Part shown: piece after piece, positions 25,077-40,000 of the stretch | Layout of the letters: each line of letters opens with the position of its first letter | Numbering within the stretch: position 1 is the stretch's first letter | Assembly (NCBI GenBank): GCA_944474755.1 | Contig: OX104122.1 | Span: forward strand, 23,461,714-23,525,713 | Source: Limnoperna fortunei | Lineage: Eukaryota > Mollusca > Bivalvia > Mytilida > Modiolidae | DNA: 64,000 nucleotides | Direction of reading: 5' to 3' | Program-made: the position numbers and the translations under genes | The notes under the pieces: generated by a model | The model's database searches: none | What the model saw: only the letters and a program-made list of their open reading frames with translations | Told to the model about the DNA's origin: nothing

Positions 25077-28000
25077 GTAAGTAATGAGTAAGAACAGGAA
25101 ACCATTGGCGGTATTGTTGTGGATTTGTCACCCTTTACCCCCTGCCAGGGCTTAACCATGCACCCACTGGGGGCCTATGGCAGCATTAAACTCTTTGACA
25201 TCATTCAGAACATAGCTATATGCCCATGTCTTCTGTAAATTCTAAAAGAGTAATTGATACTGTAGCAGTGTTTAAAAAAATCTCAGGAGATGAGAACATT
25301 TTTCATTATCACAAAAGAATATTTTAAAAAAACATGCACTTCCTAAATAAAAATTAGTTTTCAAAAAACTTTCTAAAGTGTAGACATTTTAACATAAGTT
25401 TCAGTACCTGTAATATGTACTACTCTCCAAAAATAAAACATTACACTCGTAAAAGATATAATTCTATAATACATTTGGCCCTCTTAAAATATACTGTGTT
25501 TTAAGCTATTTTTAAAATATAATATTGTTTTCTTTAATTTTAAAAGCTGTTTTGATAAGGTTAGTTAACGTTGTTGCGTGCTATTTTGTTATATAGTGAT
25601 GGGAGTTTCTGTCTGTCCGTCTTTCCGTCTGTCTATCTGTCTGTTATACTTTCTTTTATGCGCAACTCCTCTATCACTACTGAATGGAATTTGATGAAAC
25701 TTACACAGAAACTTGGTCGCATAGTCCCACTGTACACCTGATATTTAACATTTGATCTGAATGATTTTTCGGGTTTCCCATAGCAAAACATGGACTTTGT
25801 CATTGACCTAACGGGGTACTATCTTTTCCGCAACTCCACCTACACCACTGAATGGAATTTGATAAACCTTTCAAAGAGTCTTTTTCACGTAGAGCCATTG
25901 TGCACCTGATATTTAACATTTTGATCAGATAAATATTTGGTATGTTTTAAAAATTGGGAAGAGGGGAGGCATCAATTAGTGAGCATTGCTCACAGTTTTT
26001 CTAGTTTTAATTCGTTTGGAATTTTCTTTGGAATGAGGCAACCAGGTATATCACCCTTGTACCAAATCTCTTTTCCAATTTAACATCCCTCACCTTTGCC
26101 ATTTACCATTAACTCATGCCAGATATAAAAAATTTTCAGAAGTTTTGCCAACATGGATGAAGCAGCAGGGGATAAAGGAGTTTCTTTTGGCAAAGCAATT
26201 GACAGCTTGAAAAACATGGAGAAAGATTATTCAACTGCTAGTACTTCTGAACCGAGGAAATTGATAAAGAAAATATCATCTATTACAAAAGTCACCACCT
26301 TGAAGACGTTAGACAAATCTAGCTTTACATGGGCAGATATTTCTACTAATTATTTGGCCTTTGTTGAGGTGAGAACATATGAACATTGGGTAAAAATTTT
26401 GTTTTTTTGAGTTGTGCTACTAAAGATTTTATTCCAGGAATTTGTTGTAGTTTTCTGCTTAGAAGTTGAGAATATTTTTACTGTACATGCAATTATTTTA
26501 CATTCGAATATGGCATCGTTCATACACTTTGAGAACAAATTAGGGCTCTAATAAGCATATAGCCTGCTGTGACGTCACAATTAGAATTTGATGTTTTATA
26601 TGCTGATCTGAAAATTTTAAACTGGAACAACGCAATTTTGTTAAGATTTCTTAATATTTTTTGCTTAAAATGTACATTTTGCTTAAAAGGTACGTATATT
26701 CAATAAAAGGAAGAGCATATATTTATCTTTTCAGTTTCTAAAACCAATATTACCATTGAAAGCGTCCTCTTATATCCGCTTCAAATTTAAAAACATTTGT
26801 TAGACATATTAGAATCTAAAATAGATTATTGCATTTGGGCTCTATGCCAATTAGAACATGGTCTGACCTTGTTAGAACTCTGTATAAAATATTGACAAAT
26901 GTAAGGTCTGACCATGTTTTAATTCGCATAGAGCTCACTCATAATAATCTATATCTTTATTAGCCTATGAAGAAAAAGCCAATTAGATTTGGTGAACTAC
27001 TTGGAATTATAATTCAGAAAATGTCATTATGCCCTCAGATTGGTATCAGAATGCATGTATCTCGTATGATTTATGCAGATTAATAATTTGTTTGTAAGAC
27101 TTTCTAAAGATCTTTATAAAGATAAGAGGTTTATGTTGGACTTTCTTCAGAAATTTACTGACTTCATTGTCATACCTAGTAATAACAATGTAACTAACAC
27201 TGTGGGAAGTTAAAGTTCTACAATAAAACAGAAGGAAGTTAAGAGAGCTGTTTATTAAAGCATTATTCATTTGAAACTGAGTCTTAAATATGATTGCAAA
27301 TTATAAATTACCAGTTTACAATCAAATAATATGGGTATAGGTGCAACCTGGATGTGATCATCACACATTTCATGGCTCGTTACGTTATTTCAGAGCACTT
27401 AAACTGTACATCTGCATTCCATTGTTGCTGTGGCTGCTTTAAAATTAATTTTAGTGCTCTTCTACAATTTTTCTTCGGATAGCTCACTACCATCTAAAAT
27501 GTTGATATGGATCATGTGACATTTTTTCACACACGTATGTGGCCGTATAGCTCACATCTGTGATGCTAGCTATTAATGTGTGTAACAGTGTTACAAAAAG
27601 TGGACTTTTAATGAATGACTCCCAAAGCAACAAAAATATTTTCATTTTCAGAATGTATATGGAAAATTAAAAGATGCAAAGGAGAATGAACCAGTCAGAC
27701 TGGACTGGACTGGTTTAGAACATCTGAGTGATGCTGTTTTTGGTTGTCTTGTAGAAAAGACAAAGATACCAGGATACAACCATGTATTGGGTATTGTGTT
27801 AACAGGATGCTGCCAATTAACAGATATCGGAGTAAGATGGATGTCTCAGTGTTTTCCTAAATTAAAAGAGGTAAAACTAAAAACAACTTTCAAAAATTTA
27901 ATGAGGTCATTCATATAGGAGGCGTATTAGGTTTTTTGTTTGTTTCATGTTGTACATAGTTATTTTAACCAAATTGAAATGTACATATCTAAATATAAGT

Positions 28001-31000
28001 AATAAGTTATTTCATAAAATTGTATGAGATATGATAAGAACATGAAAAGATATACAAGAACAGCTATTAAAATATTCACTTAATATAAATATACTTTTTA
28101 AAGTCTTTTCACAGTAAATTGCAGATTTTGGCAGTTTATCTTAAAATATACAGGACGCCCAGTGTTTTTAAGTGTAGACACTCAAAATTACCCACAAATT
28201 ATCTCTACCCCAAATTGCAAATATTAATTGTTTTATTCAATTTGTTGTCAGTCACTCTTGCATTACCAACAGCCTGGATGTAGACTGGTAAAGTCATGTA
28301 AATACGAGGAAATTTAGAACTTTAAAATTTTTAATAATTTTCGTAAATAAATCGGAACTTGCACTAGAACAGATTTTTTAGAACAACTTGATATACGGTA
28401 ATTAAAAAAAAGACAATATACTCCCTTAGTTCAATTAACAACAAACGGTATACCAGTGATAATGTGTTTTGTCCTTATTATTTCATATACACTATATCAA
28501 TTCGTTTTTTGCAGGCAATACACAAATGTTAACGTTTTCTCTAGACAAGGTGCACGTGACATAAATAAATACACAACTGTTTAACCACACGGTCAGCAGA
28601 AAGTAATCAAGGTCACATTTACATCTTTCTTTATGTAACAAAAACCATGAAATAAAAATAGAAGTTTCATTTTAAAAAACATTAATTGTATACACATTAA
28701 AAATGTCAATTTTTTTTACACCTAAATTGACCAATATTAGAGATAAAAATAGATCAATTGGTTTATGTGCCAAGTAACTGTTACCAGTATAACGATGATT
28801 GTTGTTTTTATCGTTCTGATTTCATTATGTTTTCACTGAAATAATATGCGAATTTAGTTTTGTTTGTCCAATCAATTGACAATAGGCATACGCTTAAAAT
28901 ATTTTTCTCCCTACTCTAGACTGAAGACACGTGTAACATGTACATAAATACACAACTGACCTGTTAAACCGCGTGCTTTGCATAAAGTATAATTCGGGAT
29001 AGAAGCTTTACATTTAACTTCAGTATTACCGAAATTAAAAAAAAAATGAAGTTCTGTTTAAATGCTCACCCAAATAAAAATAAATAAAAATAGGTTTCCA
29101 GGCATGCGCACTATTGCATAAATTTGTGAAGTGAAAAAAGCTGAACTGTGAATTGTACAAGCACAGCTCACTCTCGGACTTCCAGGATTGCAATAAATAA
29201 AATTGTTAACGTTGTTGAAACCACTAAAGACACTAATTATTTATAATTAATTTTTAAATATAGATAGACATATAGATTAAGGCAGACAAGTTATTTCTGC
29301 ATGTGCAAAACAAAAGAAACATCGTGAAGTTTGAAGATTGAACACATTTTAATATTTCAGTAATGAGAAAAGCAAGACATTAGTTGGTTCTTTGCTTGCA
29401 ATAAACAATCGATACAATATATATTCTACATCCTGCAAATCCAAAAAACACAGTGTCACACCGTGTTACACCCGAAAGTCAGTACATCAAGGGGATTAAT
29501 TTTAAGGTGGTGATAGATAACAACACTCTGAAACACTGATTCGCTGAGAAAATTTCGGTGATACACCGTGTAACACAGAGAAATTTCTCGTTTTTGAGTG
29601 TTTGAGTGACGATACACTCTGGGCGTACTGTACATTTTATCAAATAAAAATTATCATTTTCTGACAGTAAAGTCATTAAAATTTCAAAGCTTAAAAAAAA
29701 AATATGTCTAAGATCATCATAAACCAGGCATGGTAGAGTAACATGGCTATCTTCATAAGTTCTAACAGTACAATAATACATTAGCTCTCTCCTATCAGTA
29801 AGTTTTCATATCACAATTAGCATTGGTGTAGCACCCAGAAATAGTGGTACAGTTGGAGATGTGACCAGTAGGGACATTATGTACATTTATGATAAGGGTC
29901 TGGAGGGCTTTGAGCTCTGGGGTAAATGGTGTAAAATCCTGCATTCTGGGAGTTTCCTGACACTAAAAGTGAATGACTATAAGTGGCAATTTTTATACCT
30001 GATCAGTTGAAAACCGGCATTTTTTATTTCAATGTACAAAAAAACTGGTGCAGTTTTTCCATACCAGCAATTTAATATGGTACAGACAGACTTGTACAGG
30101 CTGTACCCCTTGCTGTGGCAGTGGTTAGTGAAGTGCCACCCACACTTACAGCAAAGCACTAAAGTCGTTAAAAAAAACTATTATTAACTAATTTATTCTG
30201 TTCATTACCAAACCTGATCTCTGCCATATTTTTTTACAGGAAGTAAAACTAGTGCATTATGCGTAAACATAATTAACAAAGAGTCGTTAGCAGGTTCTCT
30301 TTGGTTTTAGCTTAGTTTGTCATTAAATGTTTTTGAACAACAATTAATATTTAACATAAAGTTAGCTAAAGATTTTGTTAAATATTTAACAAGTTCTTAG
30401 CTTAATCATCGCTAACTTTAATGACACTTTTGAACAACTGGCCTCAGATGGGAGTCTTCAATTCATCTTTGCTAAAACATATTTACCAAAAAAATGTATA
30501 TTTATATCACATGTTATGTAACATAAAAACCTAATGCTACTTGTTTTTTTTATGCTATAATTCCATATTTTGGCAATTTTATTCCCCCAATGTACTTTAT
30601 CTGCCCAAATAAAATTGATGTAGATTCGTTTTTGTTCCAATTTCACTATCCTAGCTTTCTGTCTAGTAATGACCTTCCAATTTGTTTTTGTTCCATATTC
30701 ACTTGCCTAACCTTCTGCCTAGCGATGCATGACCTTCCAATTTGTTCTTGTTCCTTAGTCATTCACCTAACCTTTTGCCTAGCAATGACCTTCCAGCTTC
30801 TGCCTAGCGATGACCTTCCAGCTTCTGCCTAGCAATGACCTTCCAGTTTCTGCCTAGCAATGGCCTTCCAGTTTCTGCCTAGTGATGACCTTCCAGCTTC
30901 TGCCTAGCAATGACCTTCCAGCTATCAATGACCTTCCAGTTTCTGCCTAGTGATGACCTTGCAGCTTCAGCCTTGCAATAACCTTCCAGTTTAAGTGAAA

Positions 31001-34000
31001 ATGCTTTACACATAACATACTTACTACTATTTATGTACTAATTTACTAATAAGACAGTGTATTACTGTGGTTTCATTGATTTTCGTGGGTATCAATTTTC
31101 CTGGTTGGAGGAAAAAAGACATTTCGTGGAATTCTTAAATTCGTGGTTCACAGAATAAATAAAAATTAAAAATTAAAAATGAGGGAATTGCTTACAAATT
31201 TTCGGTATTCACATACAGTGTTAGTCTGTACATTTTCTGATACGTCATTTGCAAGATATAATTGCTCTCGGGAGGTGACAATTGTAATGCTGATCACAGG
31301 ATTTCATAGAAATTTACGGTACTTTTATTGGAAAGCATCGACATTTAAACAAAATGGGACAGCTTAAGAAAGACGATGCAAAACCAAACCTGTTTTCTGT
31401 TGCTGCGTGGTGCAAAGGGCACACTAAACATAAATTTATGAAAGGGGTTGCGTTTTATGTCGTTTGTAAACACAATTTTAAAAGAAGCACGGTGCATTGA
31501 GTAAAGTGCCCTAAATAAAATCATGCAATGCCATATATCACATGATAGTGTACATCTAGCTACCTATCTTGAAAACGGCGTAATGACTGTTTGGTTTTCA
31601 AAAGAACACAAAGTAATAAAGATTAAAAATATAAAATAATTATCATAATTAATAAACATGCCATTTTATTAAAAGCAACCTAAGTAAACAGTTCATTGTA
31701 AATTCGTCTTACATTCCCTGGGGCAAAGATTAAGTTTGTTTGTTTGACAATATACTTCATGATATAATTAGTGGTTTTTAAAGATGGAAATCAGTATAAA
31801 AGGTGTAAATGAAAAATATATATTGCTTTAATTATTGATCATTATTTCAATTCAGAATGTTACTTCAAGATTTGTGTATACATCAACACTTTACAACGAA
31901 AAATGAAAATGCACAACAGGAAATGCTCCTTATTGATGGGATTACGCAATTAATCCTAATTATGCCTAGCGATGACCTTCCAGCTTCTGCCTAGCAATGA
32001 CCTTCCAGTTTCTGCCTAGCGATGACCTTCCAGCTACTGGAAAAACTATGACCTTCCAGCTTCTGCCTAGTAATGACCTTTTAGCTTCTGCCTAGCGATG
32101 ACCTTCCAGTTTAAATGCAGATGCTTTACACATAATATACTTTCTACTAATTATGTAAATGTACTAATTTACTAATAAGACTGTGTATTAAAATAAATCT
32201 ATCATAATTTCAGGTGTCATTAGCTGGGTGCACAGAAGTTACAGAATCTGGCATTTTTAACCTGGTTATGAACTGTCCCGACTTGAAGTCCATAGACCTG
32301 ACAGCAACCAATATTATGGTACTGCCTACGCAGATCGTTGGTAAAGACGTTGATACTGCTGGATGTCCACTGGTATCACCCAATGATGCATTCATACAAA
32401 AAAGTGGCCTAAATGCCATGAAAGGTAGGTCACTGCTGCAACAGTTAAAAGCCCTGATACGTAAAACGTAGGTCACTGCTGCAACAGTTATACACCCCAT
32501 ATATGTGAGAATGTAGGTCACTGCAGCAACAGTTATACACCCCTGATACATAAAATATATGTCACTGCTGCAACAGTTATAGCCCCCTGAAATGTAAAAT
32601 GTAGGTCACTGCTGCAACAGTAATATGCCCCTGATACGTTACATGTAGGTCACTGCTACAACAGTTATACACCCCTGATATGTAAAATGTAGGTCACTGC
32701 TGCAACAGTAATATGCCCCTGATACGTTAAATGTAGGTCACTGCTGCAACAGTTATACACCCCCTGATACTTTAAATACAGGTCACTGCTACAACAGTTA
32801 TATGCCCCTGAAACGTAAAATGTAGGTCACTGCTGCAACAGTTATATGCCCCTGAAACGTGAAACGTATGTCACTGCTTCAACAGTTATACACCTCTGAT
32901 ACATAAAACGTAGGTCACTGCTGCAACAGTTATACACCCCTGATATGTAAAACGTAGGTCACTGCTGCAACAGTAATACACCGCTGATATGTAAAACGTA
33001 GGTCACTGCTGCAACAGTAATACACCCCTGATATATAAAACGTAGGTTACTGCTGCAACAGTTATAGCCCACTGATACGTAAAACGTAGGTCACTGCTGC
33101 AACAGTTATACAGCCCTGATACTTAAAACGTAGGTCACTGCTGCAACAGTTATATGCCCCTGATACTTAAAACATAGTTCACTACTGCAACAGTTATACT
33201 CCCCCTGAAACATAATACATTCCCATGTTTTTGATCATGTTTCGTTTTCCATTCATTTGTATATAGTTTTTTTATCTTTAAGTCTTTCATCCATCTATTC
33301 ATTTGTTCATCCATTTGTTCAGCTGCTTGAGAAAATAAGTAAATTTGTTCTTTGCCAGCCTGCACAATACAGTTAAAAATAAGCATTTTTTGTTCGTCCC
33401 CATTCACAAAGAAAAGGGTATAACAGTATGTTCAGTCTGCGGTCTAAAATTAGACAGTGTGTTAATTCATCTCATAGATAATTCAATTAATGTACTGTTA
33501 GCAAATTCAAATAAAGTATATACAAAAGTAAAAAGGAACATTTTAAAGTAAATTCATTAAATTTTTTCAGGCAGTGATTTAGCTAGCGCTCACCACTTTC
33601 TCAATTGGCAAAGACTATTCACAAGTGACCAAATATTTTGAACGTAATTTGCCTCTTAAAATTTTGAAGTTTCAACATTTTTTTTGTCAAAATCGCCACC
33701 GGTAAATCCAAACACCTTACCTAAGATACAAGTTTATGACCCAAGGCAATCAAAGTAATTATGTAATAGACACATGTCACTGCATATGTTTTGATAATAA
33801 ATCATTTAATCACTGTTTACACATGGCCGAGTGGTTAAGGTAGTTTGTCTTCTATTGATCACATGGTCTCTCAACACTGAGATTGCGGGTTCGAGTCACA
33901 CTGCAGGCAGGGTGTAATTGACTCCAATCCTAATTGACACGGATTGCCCGTTTTCCTACCGGGTACTCCGGCTTCCTCCCCCAATAATAAATGGACGCCA

Positions 34001-37000
34001 CGATGTCTGAAAAATTGCTGAAAGTGGTGTTACAACACCATTCAAACAAACAAAAACTGTTTACACACCATCACATGCAATCAAGCATCATAGCCACAGG
34101 TACCAATGTTTGATGGCAACTTAGGGCAGTCTTATCGTGGTCCCACATCACTTTGTTCAACTTTAAAAGCATAGTTGAAGTTGCCTTGTCATTTTGAAAA
34201 AGTCGCCTCATGTCTCCTTTTAATTTTATTGCAGATTTGTCAGAAATCCTCATATTTTTGTCATAGCCTCATGTTTATCATGATTATGTGCCATTTGTTA
34301 ATGCTGTTTCCCACGGGATTTTAATTTGTAAAATACTAAAATACAATGAAAACCAGTTCAAAGCAAAAGTCTTATAGTCAAAATACTATGACCTGTCAGG
34401 TATTTTCTACCTATTGCTCAATCAATTTCAAAAGTAGATAACAGCTGTTTAGAAAACTGCTTCAATCTGTTTTATTTAAAGCTCTTAATCAGAAAGAGCT
34501 GGACATTTAAATTGCAGCTATTCATGCATGACTCGGGTAACTTAACTGGAGAGATTGCCATACACATTAGTAGCTGCAATTTAAATGTCCAAGCTATCAC
34601 TGATGAAGAGCTTTAAAGAATACAGATTGAAGCAGTTTTCTAAACAGCTGTTATCTGTATTAAGAATTGGTTGACCAATAGGTAGAAAATACCTGACAGG
34701 TCATTGTATTTTGACTAAAATAGCGGATATTAACTCTGTGCTGCAGATTGCAAAATACAATGCTGCTAGAATCTAAGTTCTTTTTGCAAAATCTGTTTTT
34801 ATAGTTGCATCATCAAGGTCTATGGAGTGACTTTATATGTGTAATATATGGTTTTTAATATCATCACTAAGGTTTTAGGAGTGATTTTATATGTGTTTGC
34901 TTTTTAATTGCCTCTGTGAGCTCCCAGGAAAGAGTTTATATGTGTAACAGCTTGATATACATTTTTCAAAATGTGGGAAATAAGTTAATAAATTATAACA
35001 CTAAGGTTTAACAAATATTGTGCCTCGTCTTTGATTGGTTAAGCATGTTATGAAATCAATGGTTTGTCTAGATGATAGGAACGTTTTTATAGTCTGTTCC
35101 ACCATTCATTTTTTGTTTTACCTATATAGTTTTTAGTCCGTTAGTCTACTGTTTGTACTGGAACATTTTAAGTATCCAGGGTGCCGTTTCAGAAAGCGAT
35201 TGTTAGCTTAACGTGCACGTTATCCCATTTAAATTGCATGGGATAACGAGCACGTTAATTAGCGATCGCTTTATGAAACGGCACCCAGATGTGTTTAACA
35301 AAGTAGATAATATATTATTTATGGTTTAATGCTATAATGGTTTACTAATTGCCCATTGGTATATCTTTTAGCTGTTGTGGTGTAGGGTGGCCTTGGTGGC
35401 AGAGTCGTTGAGGTAGTTCGTCTACTATTGATCGCGTAGTCTGTCAACACTGAGGTTGCAGTTTCAAGTTTCACTGGGGGAAGGGTGCGCTCAACTCCAA
35501 TCTTAATTGACAAGGATTGTCAGTTTTCCTTCAGAAGGTTGGGAGTTTTCTCATGGTACTATGGCTTCCTCCCCAATAAAAACTTAATGCCATGATATAG
35601 CTGAAAAATTGCTGAAAGTGGTGTTAAACAACAACATTCTAACAAACAAACAATCAGGTGGTGTAAAAATAAATGACCTTTAACTGTCATGTTAACTCTG
35701 GTGCTGAAAATCCAACCTAGTTTGTTGTTGTAGAACAAATCAGTTATGATAGACAAGTCTTGTTTTATAAAATAACCACAAAAATCTCACTAATCATTAT
35801 TAAACATGCACTGCTTGATTCGGCCTATGACCTGTCACATTCCAGGCTATCGATAACATCTAAAAACCTAACAGCCAGACAGGCCTCGTTGTTGTTTAGT
35901 AACCTAGATGGTTATTTGTATCTTTTTTTTGGTAACTGGAAGATCATTTATTTATAAGAAAATATTTTATTTTGTTTTTCAGAAGCAAATTTCAAAAAAC
36001 CAGTTAGTAAGAACCTGATAAAAGTTTGTATTGTTCGTCAACAAAACTTCACATCCAATTTTATGCCACAGATTACTGGGGAAAAAATAATGAAAAAACA
36101 AGACCTATTATATAAATCTTCAGTCCAGTTGAAAAACGCAGACATAGTGGCAAATATTATTGAATCTGAAGAGGTGAGTAAACAAAAAAACAGTTACTTC
36201 TTTTTGCTCCGATGTGCTGGACATGACATGAAAACTGTTGCCTGATGCTGAAGGCAGAGGTCACCAGTTCGCAAGTCATCTCCAGCACAGAGGAACAATT
36301 TGACTGTTCCTGAAACATGCATAAATTAATTGTTTTATTAGCATCGATATTGAGCATGTAACAGTGTTAATCTGGAAGTAGAGTTAACCTGTAGAACTGT
36401 GCATCTATATCAGAAAGGTTGTACATGAATTGAAGCTGTGCACTTTCAATTATGGAATTGTTCGAGGATATTTTTCTCAATTTTCAAGACTTGGGAACTT
36501 AGTCATTTTTCAGAACATTTGCAGAATGTTCTCTGTGAAGTTTCAGTGATATGGATTGAACACTGTAGGAGGAGTTGATTACACAAAATAATCAACTCCT
36601 CCTACAGTGTTTAACCCATATCCCTTAAACTTCACAGAAAAGTTGCACATGTATTGAAGTTGTGAACCTGCAATTATAAATTGTTTGAGGAATTTTTTTC
36701 CATATTTTCCAGACTGGGAACTTAGTCATTTTTCAGAACACTTGCAGAAGACGGTTCCTATTTTGTGTAATTAGCTCCTCCTACATTTTTTGACACAGGT
36801 CCAAACCTTCTTCCAACAAATTGTTAAATATTCCCTATTTACTAAGGTACATGTACTTGCTTTTCTGACTTTTGTGATTTCTTATAGTGTTAGGGTCAGA
36901 GGTCAGTTCTAATAACTGTCAGGTCTGCAGTACAATAATAAATCATACAATAGATATGACTGCCCCCGTTTTAACAGACGTTACCAACAAAGGTTTTGTA

Positions 37001-40000
37001 GCGAGCATCGCAGATGCGAGCTATACGGTTACATGCGTGTGTGTAAAAAAAGTCACGTGATCCATCAATCGGAACATCTCTCGGTCATTTCCGTCAAGGG
37101 TCGAGAAAGTGACCTCGGAGGTAAGTGATCTCCATTTTGAACTATTTTCAGTGATTTCAAAGAATTTGTGACGTCACAAGTTCGTTTGTGACGTTTCAGT
37201 TCATTCATTGATTGGCTTGTCATTGACGTTTAGTTGATTGTTACTGATGACGTCAGATTGTAAACAATAACTTATCCATTTAAACGTTGTCAAAGAAGGA
37301 ATTTGTTGGTAGTGTTAGCGAATTTAAGTTTAAAAATATACAATCTTGTATTAGTTTTTAGTTCTGCTTCAATAAAGATATCTATAGTTGAATAATAAAA
37401 GGATAATCTATTTCATCGCACTAAAATAATGTTGTTGTGTAAACAGGCTAACCGCATCACATTTGGACCGATTTTTGGTCCATATCCATACACTTACCTC
37501 CGAGATTACTTTCCGACCATAGGCGGAAATAACCGAGGTGATCCGATTGGTGATCCATATGAACAAATCCATTTCAGATGGTAGCTGAGCTATCCGAAGA
37601 AAATATTGTAGACGAACGAAAAAATATATAATATAAAAGTAGAAGATAATAATTTTGACATCGAAAAAATTAAAGTGTTTATTTTTTAAATTACTACAAA
37701 AATGTCAGACAATTTTTTTTCAATCTGAAACGCTGTATTTGAAATTGATTTTTGTGACGTCACCAACACATTAGAAAAGACGTCACGTCATCAATGGAAT
37801 GTAGAGGCACTGTTAGGGGGCTATGAAGTAACGACATGAACAATGTGCGATGCTCGCATTTAGGCTGTGCCTACATTCATATTATTTTACAGGGAATGAT
37901 GGACAAATTTGTTTCCAAGCGGTCAGTAATTGTTGTACCATATGAACATGATGAAGCTAAACCATTGGATGATCTGGTTACCTGGCTGTTCTCTGTTTAC
38001 TGCCAAGTATTGACAAAGGTAGGGTTACCAGACTGCCTATGTAACAGTCAGAAACATGTTTTGCATTTCGTTTTTGTTAATCTTGCTCAGTGTGTAGTTA
38101 AGGTGGTAGTTTAATATAGGATCTTATATTGGTATGAGTGGATTATGGGATTTCTTTAATCAAGAGAGTTTAAAATTGCATAATTTAACTATATCAAGAT
38201 TGGAGAAATCTGATAATCCAAGAGCATTAATGTAAAATTTTGTTTCAATAATATTAAAAAGCCGTAAATTTGTTAAATGAAATGCAAATTCTCCCAACCC
38301 AGTTTTATGATCATGGCTTAAATACACAGTAAATGGAAGTTGTTTTGTTTATGAAGTCATTATTTTTGTTTATGATGTTATTATTTTTAGCCAATAAACA
38401 CATAATAATCACAGATTCACTTTTGATGAGAACTATATTTTTGCACACCGGTCTAGCAGTTGAAATATTATGTCAAAATTAGAGAATCTTTTAATAACTC
38501 TTGTGTCAACACTAAGGTTGAAAGTTCAAACATAACTTCCACCAAAGTGTTTATTGGCTAAAAAGTTTTCCTGTTCAATGTCCTTTACTATTGCTGAAAA
38601 ATTGCTGAACGTGGCAATCCGTTCGCACAATAACCCAAATGGCCTACTATTATTACATTCAAATAAAGGTCTTAAAATTTAAAAATTTGGAATGAGACAG
38701 ATTTTTTTTGTCACCATAAAAGGATGATTGATGGTTGTAATTTTATTATCACACACCTAAATTATATAGAATAGAATCCACAGTATACAGCTGCCTAATT
38801 AGCAGTTATCTTGTGTGGAGAAAATCTATAATAAATCATATTATTCCAATCTTTTATTGTTCACGAAATTACACCATTTTGCAGGTTATCTATTACAATA
38901 TCGTTGGTCAACCCTGAAATTTTAATTCTGTGTGCTGTATCTTTTCTTATCCTATAATTTGTATGGAAATTAATGAAAAATAGTGGTTGTGACTTGGGAG
39001 TGTGCAGGAAATAATTTTCTTTGCAATTTATGACTTGGGAGTGAGCAGGAAATAATTTTCTATGTAATTTATGACTTTGGAGTGAGCAAGAAATAATTTT
39101 CTTTGTAATTTATGACTTGGGAGTGATCAGGAAAGGAAATAATTTTCTTTGTAATTTTTATACCCCTGCTCGATAGAGTCGGGGTTATATAGTGGTCCTC
39201 ATGTCCGTCCGTCCGTCCACATTTGGTTTCCGGATGATAATTCAAAAAGTTTACATCCGATTTGAATGAAACTTTGGGATATTGTTATATATCAGGTTGG
39301 TAAGAAGCCTATCGATTTTGGGGAAAATCCGTCAAATTTCAAGGTCACAGTCCACGAAAAACGTTAGAAATTTTAACAAAAAAGTTGTTTCCGGACAATA
39401 ACTCAAAAAGTTTACATCCGATTTGAATGAAACTTTGGGATACTATCATATATCAGGTTGGTAAGAAGCCTTTTGATTTTGGGGGAAATCCGTCAAATTT
39501 CAAGGTCACAGTCCACGAAAAACGTTAGAAATTTTAACAAAAAATTTTTTTTCCAGACAATAACTAAAACAGTTTGCATCCGATTTGAATAAAACTTTGG
39601 GATATTGTTATATATCAGGTTGGTAAAAAGCCTTTTGATTTTGGGGGAAATCCGTCAAATTTCAAGGTCGCAGTCCACGAAAAACGTTAGAAATTTTAAC
39701 AAAAAAGTTGTTTCAGGACAATAACTCAAAAAGTTTGCATCTGCTTTTAATGAAAGTGTAAAATATTGTTATATATTTTGTTGGTAAGAAGCCTATTGAT
39801 TTTGGTGGAAATCCATCAAATTTCAAGGTCACAGTCCACGAAAAACTTTAGAAATTTTCACAAAAGCGGGGGTATCAGCGATCGCTAGATCGACTTTGTC
39901 TAGTTTATATCTAAGGCTTTCATAATACTTGTTTCCCTACTTGTCAAAAATTGCACATGAACTACATTTTTACCTCTGTCTACCATGGGATGGTGCTGTG

